Source of the DNA: an uncultured Halieaceae bacterium
Lineage (GTDB): Bacteria; Pseudomonadota; Gammaproteobacteria; Pseudomonadales; Halieaceae
Assembly: GCA_938045215.1 (NCBI GenBank)
Contig: CALINF010000293.1
Span: 1 to 6,124, forward strand
DNA: 6,124 bases
Direction: 5' to 3'
Position 1 is the first letter of the stretch. The number at the start of each line of letters is the position of its first letter. Of the stretch, positions 1 to 4,787 are shown in pieces. The notes under the pieces were generated by a model that did no database searches, was not told where the DNA came from, and saw only the letters and a program-made list of their open reading frames with translations. Position numbers and translations under genes: made by a program.

Positions 1-435
1 TCCGTCATCTTCACAGCCGTTTATGTGCTGGTAGTCTGGCTGATCCTGTCGGTCACCTGCGACCTGATTGTGGGTGTGTTTTCTGCTTCTACTGAGGCAG
101 AGGAGCTGATCAGGTTTTACGTACAATTTCTTGTGGGGTCATTCTTCTTCAGCGGCTGCCTGTTTGTAGCCAATGCCAGCTTCAACAACCTGGGTCACCC
201 GCGCTGGGCTACCGTGGCAAATTTCAGCAAGGTTTTGCTCGGCGTCATGCCAGCCGTTTATCTGGGGTCATCCTGGTACGGTGCAAAAGGTGTATTGGCA
301 GGGGAGGCGGTGGGTGCTGCGCTGTTCGGACTGGTTGCTATGGGTGCGGCTTTTGCTCTGGTGGGTCGACTTGAGCGTGACTACGTGCCCGCACCGGTCT
401 CGCCAGATGCCGATGAAACTGACGCCGCGCGATAG
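1..435 (+). CDS. MATE-family multidrug/toxin efflux transporter, C-terminal part (5' end outside window)
   Basis: The reading frame is open from base 1 and ends at TAG 433-435, giving the last 144 residues of an integral inner-membrane protein. About four hydrophobic segments are visible, at residues ~5-28, ~44-66, ~74-94 and ~97-120, followed by a short acidic, Pro/Asp-rich cytoplasmic tail. The segment order and small-residue-rich helices, with an N-A-S-F-N-N-L-G-H-P stretch in a loop after the second visible helix, match the C-terminal half of MATE transporters, which export cationic drugs or metabolites in exchange for Na+ or H+. Full members have about 450 residues, so roughly two thirds is missing and no substrate can be inferred. 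A GTG at 25 could open a shorter frame, but it lies inside a membrane helix and is not a real start. The last 55 bp overlap the convergent DUF5329 gene. Family assignment is fairly secure; another polytopic exporter family is the alternative. Confidence 0.8.
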   Translation, partial: SVIFTAVYVLVVWLILSVTCDLIVGVFSASTEAEELIRFYVQFLVGSFFFSGCLFVANASFNNLGHPRWATVANFSKVLLGVMPAVYLGSSWYGAKGVLAGEAVGAALFGLVAMGAAFALVGRLERDYVPAPVSPDADETDAAR

Positions 436-797
436 TGGTTTAACTCACGATTCAGCCACTCGCCGGAGGGCTCGGTTTGGTTGCTACAGGTGACCATGTA
501 CGGTTTGCCCGTCCAGGAGCTCTTTGAGGCGAGCCGGTCGATAAAATGTTCGGCGGTATCTGCGTAGCGTTTGCCCCGGCTGTATTTCAAGCGCATGTGA
601 TCAGCCGCGTCCACCGAGTCGTGGTCGCTGCCATTGCGATGAAAAGTGCAGCCACTATTGGCGACAAATTCCAACAGATGCTCAATTTCCTTTGGGGCCT
701 GCGCGGGGTCAGCATGGGATATGGCGGCAGGCAGAAACAGCCCTATCCAGACAGTGGCCACCAGCGCCCACCAGCGAGAAGGTGAGATTGTAATCAC
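381..797 (-). CDS. DUF5329 family protein, predicted secreted/periplasmic
   Basis: 138 residues starting at GTG 797-795. The start overlaps the stop of the upstream YafD-like gene as GTGA (794-797), implying translational coupling; no in-frame ATG lies nearby and no strong Shine-Dalgarno is visible. Residues 1-30 form a Sec signal peptide: Arg8, a hydrophobic core at ~9-25, and a likely cleavage site after A-I-S-H-A. The mature part has the pattern I recall for DUF5329: E-I-E-H-L-L-x-F-V near 37-45, S-x-C-x-F-x-R-N-G at 48-56, H-M-R-L-K-Y at 67-72, F-I-D-R-L-A-S-K-S-S with G-K-P-Y at 85-100, and G-E-W-L with a final H-Y-R at 112-123. Cys50 and Cys104 could form a disulfide after export. The last 15 residues are Ser/Ala/Gly/Thr-rich and unconserved-looking, and are mostly encoded within the overlap with the MATE gene. 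The molecular function of this family is unknown to me. Confidence 0.82.
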   Translation of the reverse strand: MITISPSRWWALVATVWIGLFLPAAISHADPAQAPKEIEHLLEFVANSGCTFHRNGSDHDSVDAADHMRLKYSRGKRYADTAEHFIDRLASKSSWTGKPYMVTCSNQTEPSGEWLNRELNHYRAASVSSASGETGAGT

Positions 798-1621
798 AGG
801 ATCTGCAGTCTCACGAGTAGCGGGTTGTGATCGGAGGATGAAACAGGGACGACCCGGGCTGAGTGGGCAGCGATACCCCTGACATACATGTGGTCCAGCG
901 CCCTGCCGAATGCTGTGGTACGCAAGTCCGGTTCGAAGCTTACTGGTACCAATTGATGCTTCTGCATGAAGTTGTCGACCAGCGTTTGTCTTGCAGTGCT
1001 CCAGGTGTTGAGGTCGCCGGCTACGATAACGGGCCCCTCGTGCCGTTCCAGTAATTCACTGATGGCGTGAATCTGTTCTGCGAAGCTGTCCAGCCCCACA
1101 GTGAAATTAACTGCGTGTATGTTGATTGTAAGCAAGCGATCTTCTCGCCCGGCCAATGGGTATTCGGTAATGTTGGTCGCCTTGGGCGTACCAAGCCACG
1201 GCTCCCATGCGGTGAGATTACAAGCCAGGCTCGGGTACCCGGTGCTGAGGGTCATCACACCTGTTTCTGAGCTGTCTGTTGTGTAGCCAGCGGCAAAAGC
1301 CTGATACAACGGCATTGGCAAGGTCTGGGCGATGGGTGCCTGCAGCGAGGCTTCCTGGATGAATGCGAGCTGGATCTGTTCCCCCAACTGGCTCAAATCA
1401 ATGTCCCAGCCCTCGTTGCTGGCTTTTTCTATATTCCATGACAGGACCTTGAGTTCAAGGCCAAGCACAGACTCCTCGTTCGCCGTGGTCTGACCGAGAG
1501 ATTCCGCGCACTGCCTGGCCTCCAGCGAGGAGGCAGATGCGACGGGCGCTATCAATAGCCCTGTGCATAACGGGATACAGAGTAGGCTGCGGCGAGCTGT
1601 ATCGTACAATAAATTCAACAT
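794..1621 (-). CDS. YafD-like endonuclease/exonuclease/phosphatase (EEP) family protein with signal peptide
   Basis: 275 residues from ATG 1621-1619; a TTG two codons upstream (1627) is an alternative start, and neither has a good Shine-Dalgarno. EEP-fold enzymes are metal-dependent phosphodiesterases or phosphatases acting on DNA, RNA, nucleotides or lipids. All expected active-site blocks are present: W-N with Asn63, Q-E with Glu90, N-I-H with His169, G-D-L-N with Asp203/Asn205, L-D-H with Asp243, and S-D-H-N-P with Asp264/His265. The phrases G-V-M-T-L-S, N-I-H-A-V-N-F, F-G-R-x-L-D and S-D-H-N-P-L-L-V closely resemble E. coli YafD (UPF0294) as I remember it. Unlike that protein, this one begins with R-R, a hydrophobic stretch and A-S-A-S, i.e. 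a Sec signal peptide of ~30 residues, so it is probably periplasmic or secreted. It is first of a two-gene unit with DUF5329. The substrate cannot be read from sequence. Confidence 0.88.
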   Translation of the reverse strand: MLNLLYDTARRSLLCIPLCTGLLIAPVASASSLEARQCAESLGQTTANEESVLGLELKVLSWNIEKASNEGWDIDLSQLGEQIQLAFIQEASLQAPIAQTLPMPLYQAFAAGYTTDSSETGVMTLSTGYPSLACNLTAWEPWLGTPKATNITEYPLAGREDRLLTINIHAVNFTVGLDSFAEQIHAISELLERHEGPVIVAGDLNTWSTARQTLVDNFMQKHQLVPVSFEPDLRTTAFGRALDHMYVRGIAAHSARVVPVSSSDHNPLLVRLQIL

Positions 1622-1643
1622 AATCAATAAGATAGAGGCTTAT

Positions 1644-1672
1644 AACTGAGACACCGCATGTGGGCATCAGTT
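1644..1672. repeat. Inverted repeat around the predicted transcription start of the yafD-like gene
   Basis: AACTGA (1644-1649) pairs with TCAGTT (1667-1672) across 17 bases, and an inner CAC/GTG (1652-1654, 1660-1662) could extend the fold. It begins just downstream of the TATAAT at 1683-1678, so it could be an operator at the start site or a 5'-leader hairpin. A 6-bp arm can occur by chance. Confidence 0.3.
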
Positions 1673-1677
1673 CCCCT

Positions 1678-1683
1678 ATTATA
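1678..1683 (-). promoter_or_regulatory. Candidate -10 box of the yafD-like/DUF5329 unit
   Basis: A perfect TATAAT is read on the minus strand in the 143-bp gap between the glutamine-synthetase-like gene and the yafD-like gene, about 57 bp before the ATG at 1621. A start near 1671 would give a leader of about 50 nt. The matching -35 is poor: TGGCTA at 18 bp spacing agrees with TTGACA at three of six bases. An activator or a different sigma factor may compensate. Evidence is by consensus only. Confidence 0.45.
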
Positions 1684-1726
1684 CCGCAATTGATGGTTTT
1701 TTAGCCAGTGTGAGGGGCATGCTCGA

Positions 1727-1744
1727 TAGCGCAGTTACGCGCTA
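1727..1744 (-). terminator. Weak hairpin 21 bp after the glutamine-synthetase-like gene
   Basis: A perfect 6-bp stem TAGCGC (1727-1732) / GCGCTA (1739-1744) with a 6-nt loop, extendable by one G-U pair in the minus-strand RNA. It lies where a terminator for the upstream gene would be expected, but no U tract follows, so it is not a canonical intrinsic terminator. It might act as an mRNA 3'-end stabiliser or be incidental. Confidence 0.3.
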
Positions 1745-1764
1745 CTACTTACGCTGAGGTAGAG

Positions 1765-3111
1765 CTATAGCCGCTCTAGATAGGACTGGTACTCCAGCGC
1801 TGTGATACGGCGCCGGAACTCCTCTATCTCCTGCTGTTTGGTCAGCGTGAAGATACGCTGTAGTTCACCGCCGAGCGCTGAGCGAATGAAATCCGACTCA
1901 GAAAATGCGGTGAGCGCGTCTTGCATGTAAACCGGCAAAGGTGTTTTTTCCTGGGCGTAGCCGTCACCGGAGATCGGCTTGCTGGGCTTGAGCTCGTTCT
2001 CTATGCCATCGAGCATCGACGCGAGCAATACCGCAAACAGCAGATAGGGATTGGCATCGGCACCTGAAACGCGGTGTTCCAATCGTCTCGCGGCATGGTT
2101 GCCGGCCGGCACGCGCACGGCGACTGTGCGGTTTTCGTAGCCCCAGCTGGGCGAGGTAGGAGCGTGAGACCCCTTCTGAAAACGGCGATAAGCATTGTAA
2201 CTGGGCGCAAAAATGGCGACCGAATCTGCCATATGATTCAGGCAGCCGGCGATGGCGTGGTGCAGCAATGGCGTGCCGCGCTCCGTACCATCGTCGAAGA
2301 TGTTGTTGCCCTGCTCATCCAGTACTGAGCAATGTACGTGCATACCATTGCCCGCCTCATCCTCGAACGGCTTGGGCATAAAGCTTGCGATCAGGCCGTA
2401 CTTCGCGGCAATACCTTTGATCAGGCGCTTCATCATCATGATCTGCTTCGCAGCCAGCACCGGGCTGTCCACGTGATGCATGTTGATCTCATACTGGGAC
2501 GGAGCGGACTCCTTCACGACGCCGTCAAACGGCAGGTCCTGAATCTCGCAGGCGATGCGCAAGTCTTCCATCATTTCCTGATGCTGGTTGAGGACATCCA
2601 ACGCGTACATATTGCCGCCGACTGGCGTGCCACCCGCCGGTGAGGGGCAGGTATGAAGGGGTAGCGAGTCGGGATCCCACGTGACCAGGCTGAACTCAAG
2701 CTCTGCTGCAACCACGGGCGTCCACCCTGATTCCTGAAAGCGCGAGACAACCTGCTTGAGCACATGCCGTGGATCACCCATATAGGGTGTTCCGTCGCCA
2801 TCGAACATTGAGAGCATGATCTGTCCGTGTTGGGCGTTGGGAGACCATGGGGTTGGCAGTAAAGAGCCTTCCACAGGTCTGCAGATGCCATCGGCATCTC
2901 CAGAGGCAAAGACCAACTCCTCCACGTCACGCCCCCAGATATCAAGGCTCAGTGCAGTTTTGGGTAGTTTTAGCTCGCCATCGTAGATCTTGCCCAGCTT
3001 GTGGCGGGGCAGCCATTTTCCACGCATGATGCCGTTGCAATCAGGTAGCAGGGCTTCAATTGTGGTGATCTCTGGGTGAGCTCTAAGGAACCAGTCCGCT
3101 TCCTGGGACAT
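1765..3111 (-). CDS. Glutamine synthetase family protein, probable gamma-glutamyl-polyamine (PuuA-like) synthetase
   Basis: 448 residues from ATG 3111-3109 to TAG, normal length for the family; only a weak GGTG lies upstream of the start. The N-terminal beta-grasp region includes D-C-N-G-I-M-R-G-K (24-32). The C-terminal catalytic domain carries the metal and ATP site: E137-L-E139, E201 and E208 in E-S-A-P-S-Q-Y-E, G-N-G-M-H258-V-H, N-R-T (327-329), and R-L-E345-H-R347. These correspond by eye to Glu129/131/212/220, His269, Glu357 and Arg359 of enteric GlnA, so ATP-dependent ligation of glutamate gamma-carboxyl to an amine is expected. G-K-W-L-P near the N-terminus and the E-S-A-P-S-Q-Y-E spacing fit PuuA/Spu-type enzymes, which glutamylate putrescine or other polyamines for catabolism. 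The position of the GlnA adenylylation Tyr (in L-Y-D-L-P) holds Thr390 (K-T-P-L-P), so GlnE-type control is unlikely. No other puu gene is in the window; the amine substrate remains inferred. Confidence 0.9.
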   Translation of the reverse strand: MSQEADWFLRAHPEITTIEALLPDCNGIMRGKWLPRHKLGKIYDGELKLPKTALSLDIWGRDVEELVFASGDADGICRPVEGSLLPTPWSPNAQHGQIMLSMFDGDGTPYMGDPRHVLKQVVSRFQESGWTPVVAAELEFSLVTWDPDSLPLHTCPSPAGGTPVGGNMYALDVLNQHQEMMEDLRIACEIQDLPFDGVVKESAPSQYEINMHHVDSPVLAAKQIMMMKRLIKGIAAKYGLIASFMPKPFEDEAGNGMHVHCSVLDEQGNNIFDDGTERGTPLLHHAIAGCLNHMADSVAIFAPSYNAYRRFQKGSHAPTSPSWGYENRTVAVRVPAGNHAARRLEHRVSGADANPYLLFAVLLASMLDGIENELKPSKPISGDGYAQEKTPLPVYMQDALTAFSESDFIRSALGGELQRIFTLTKQQEIEEFRRRITALEYQSYLERL

Positions 3112-3141
3112 GTTACACCGTGCGCATTTCGGTAAGTGCTC

Positions 3142-3170
3142 ACTATCGTTGTATAACGGTTTATTCTCAA
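3142..3170 (-). promoter_or_regulatory. Candidate sigma70-type promoter of the glutamine-synthetase-like gene
   Basis: On the minus strand TTGAGA (3170-3165, five of six matches to the -35 consensus) is followed after 17 bp by GATAGT (3147-3142, four of six to -10). A start near 3135 would leave a leader of about 24 nt before the ATG at 3111. An alternative pair, TTGGGG (3178-3173) with TATACA (3155-3150), also has 17-bp spacing. The inverted repeat at 3172-3196 lies immediately upstream. Confidence 0.4.
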
Positions 3171-3171
3171 T

Positions 3172-3196
3172 GCCCCAACTAGGGCAGCTTTGGGGC
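3172..3196. repeat. 7-11-7 inverted repeat upstream of the glutamine-synthetase-like gene (possible operator)
   Basis: GCCCCAA (3172-3178) and TTGGGGC (3190-3196) form perfect 7-bp arms around an 11-bp spacer, between the regulator stop (3205) and the enzyme start (3111). It ends 2 bp upstream of the candidate -35 box, a position typical of activator sites. No U tract follows on the minus strand, so a terminator for the regulator gene is less likely. Confidence 0.4.
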
Positions 3197-3204
3197 CAAC
3201 TTGC

Positions 3205-4050
3205 CTAGCGTGGCGACATGTAAATGCTCAGTGGATCGGCACCTGCAGCTTCGCCGATGCAGGACATCGAGTTGATAAACAGCGAGAACAGGTCGGTTTG
3301 CGAACTGACATCGAGTTTTCGGTAGATGCTCTTGCGGTGTCGCCGTACGGTTTCCCGCGCAATGTTAAGACGCTCTGCCGAAATGTCGGTGCCGTAGCCT
3401 CGCAACATGAGTTCCAGCACGTCTTTTTCCCGCGGTGAGAGTATAGACTCGCCGAAGGTCTTGAAGGCCATGTCAATTTGGTGGTCGATACCAGGCTGAA
3501 TGAGGTGGGTGGCGGCAAAGTCGTCGTGTGAGCTGTGTGATTTCAGCAGTTCAGATACGGGTTCTGCCAGCAGATACAGCGATTCGTATTCCTGCTCTGA
3601 AAACTCGTGGTGCTTGGGCAGGCGCATCATGCTCAGGTTGATAACGCTGCCTGCGCCTAGCCGGGCGAGATACACAGCCTCATCCACGGTGCCTGTATCG
3701 GAGTAGTAACTGTGATAGTACTCCGATTGTTCCAGTTTGCCTGCGGTCACCCGAGACAGGCGGTAAATCTTCGACTTGGGTTGATTCATGGACGCCTGGT
3801 AAAACGGGTCTTCCCGGTAGGGTCCATCCAGGTACTGATCAATCTGCGACGCGATGGCTGCAGGTGGGATCTCGTGATACAACACCTGCGGCGGCAGGTC
3901 GCGGTGATAAAGCCAGATCTGGGGGTAGTCGATGGCAACCTGGCCGCGCACTGCGTCAATCAGGGCCGGGAAGAACTCTTCCGTACCCAGTGCCGCAATA
4001 GCCCTTGAAACGTCGCGATTCCATCGGCTGAGTTGTTGTATATCGGTCAT
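3205..4050 (-). CDS. LuxR-type transcriptional regulator with N-terminal sensor-like domain
   Basis: 281 residues from ATG 4050-4048 to TAG. The C-terminal part (~203-262) is a clear LuxR/FixJ-type four-helix DNA-binding domain: L-S-P-R-E at 204-208, the D-V-L-E-L-M helix, A-E-R-L-N-I, then the recognition helix A-R-E-T-V-R-R-H-R-K-S-I-Y-R-K-L at 231-246 and D-V-S-S-Q-T-D-L. Residues ~10-170 form a soluble alpha/beta region rich in Tyr and His, perhaps PAS/GAF-like. It has no receiver-domain Asp/Lys pattern and no acyl-homoserine-lactone signature that I recognise, so the signal is unknown. A ~20-residue tail follows the DNA-binding domain. It lies directly upstream of the glutamine-synthetase-like gene in the same direction (93 bp gap), which makes that gene a plausible target and a polyamine or amino-acid signal a reasonable guess. 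A large inverted repeat covers its own candidate promoter, consistent with autoregulation. Confidence 0.88.
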   Translation of the reverse strand: MTDIQQLSRWNRDVSRAIAALGTEEFFPALIDAVRGQVAIDYPQIWLYHRDLPPQVLYHEIPPAAIASQIDQYLDGPYREDPFYQASMNQPKSKIYRLSRVTAGKLEQSEYYHSYYSDTGTVDEAVYLARLGAGSVINLSMMRLPKHHEFSEQEYESLYLLAEPVSELLKSHSSHDDFAATHLIQPGIDHQIDMAFKTFGESILSPREKDVLELMLRGYGTDISAERLNIARETVRRHRKSIYRKLDVSSQTDLFSLFINSMSCIGEAAGADPLSIYMSPR

Positions 4051-4075
4051 GCGTGTTCGCTGCGCTGCCGTTAAT

Positions 4076-4100
4076 CCCCTGCACCGAGTGTGGGCAGGGG
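4076..4100. repeat. 7-11-7 inverted repeat over the candidate luxR-type gene promoter (possible operator)
   Basis: CCCCTGC (4076-4082) and GCAGGGG (4094-4100) form perfect 7-bp arms around an 11-bp spacer, the same geometry as the repeat at 3172-3196, with related C/G-rich arms. It lies between the regulator start (4050) and the candidate -35 box at 4115-4110 and covers the -10 position, where bound protein would block transcription. Confidence 0.4.
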
Positions 4101-4115
4101 GTGGCAGGATGTCAA
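4087..4115 (-). promoter_or_regulatory. Candidate sigma70-type promoter of the LuxR-type regulator gene
   Basis: A perfect -35 TTGACA at 4115-4110 is followed after 17 bp by CACACT (4092-4087), which matches TATAAT at only three of six bases. A start near 4080 would give a leader of about 30 nt before the ATG at 4050. A strong -35 with a weak -10, overlapped by an inverted repeat, fits a regulated promoter, but the call rests on consensus matching alone. Confidence 0.4.
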
Positions 4116-4145
4116 CGGCTCTGCAGTGAATTGCCCGCTTCGAGC

Positions 4146-4757
4146 TCAGTCAGCCCAGTTTAGCGGCTGTGTGCGCCAGTGTGTGCTCCAGGCACGATAG
4201 ACTTTGTCGCTGTAAACCCGGCTACCCGAGCTGCCGTTGTAGCGTGCCAACGCTTTGTGCAGGTTGCCCTTTTCACGGCGCAGGTAGAATTGCAAGATGG
4301 TGCTGCCGTAGTGAAAGTTGGTGAGATTGTCGGTCAGGTTGTCATCGCTACGGCCAATCTCGTTCTTCCAAAATGGCATCACCTGCATCATGCCCTGCGC
4401 GCCCACCCGGGAAATCGCAAAGCGATTGAAGTGACTCTCAACCTCAATAACCGCCAGTACCAGTTCAGGTGGTAACTCGGCGCGTGCCGCCGCTGCGTGA
4501 ATCTGGTGAAGCAGCTCCAGTCGCTCCTCGGGGTCGTCGACAAATCGGGCAAGGCGGGCGGACATATCGACCAGCCAGACCTCGGCGTCATAGCGATCCT
4601 CAAAGCTCTCGGCATTATTGATGGCCTGCTCCAGAAACGTGCGCAATTCGGCTCGTTCCTGTGGGTCTGTCGGTTGCGCGCTGGCAACTGTGCTCAGCAT
4701 CAGCCACAGCAGGGCGACGGCTACTCTGGGCACAGGTAATGCCTCGCTGCTTTGCAA
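4146..4757 (-). CDS. Exported lytic transglycosylase with SLT domain
   Basis: 203 residues if started at TTG 4757. Lytic transglycosylases cleave the MurNAc-GlcNAc bond of peptidoglycan with 1,6-anhydro formation. The SLT fold covers ~85-195: the catalytic Glu is E107 in I-E-V-E-S-H-F, followed by G-A-Q-G-M-M-Q-V-M-P (119-128) and A-R-Y-N-G-S (171-176), the three standard blocks. A signal peptide with core V-A-V-A-L-L-W-L-M-L and cleavage after A-S-A (~27) sends it to the periplasm; no lipobox Cys is present, so it is not a lipoprotein. Residues ~30-85 are an acidic helical spacer. The start is uncertain: GTG 4733-4731 has a GAGG eight bases upstream and still leaves a good signal peptide, while TTG 4757 has GGAG eleven bases upstream. 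It follows proS by 30 bp with no terminator between, so the two are probably cotranscribed. Confidence 0.87.
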   Translation of the reverse strand: MQSSEALPVPRVAVALLWLMLSTVASAQPTDPQERAELRTFLEQAINNAESFEDRYDAEVWLVDMSARLARFVDDPEERLELLHQIHAAAARAELPPELVLAVIEVESHFNRFAISRVGAQGMMQVMPFWKNEIGRSDDNLTDNLTNFHYGSTILQFYLRREKGNLHKALARYNGSSGSRVYSDKVYRAWSTHWRTQPLNWAD

Positions 4758-4787
4758 ACCATTGTGTTCTCCGGCCGACCGATGTGA

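Noticed and set aside
546..1286. Several plus-strand frames of 60-80 codons opposite the DUF5329 and yafD-like genes
   Set aside because: They overlap confident minus-strand genes, and their products lack domain or signal-peptide logic.
2571..2945. Minus-strand 124-codon frame inside the glutamine-synthetase-like gene
   Set aside because: It is another frame of a strongly supported gene, with a Trp/Arg/Pro/Ser-rich product and no family resemblance.
3172..3196. Inverted repeat read as an intrinsic terminator of the LuxR-type gene
   Set aside because: No U tract follows the stem in the minus-strand RNA and the loop is long (11 nt); its position next to a candidate -35 fits an operator better.
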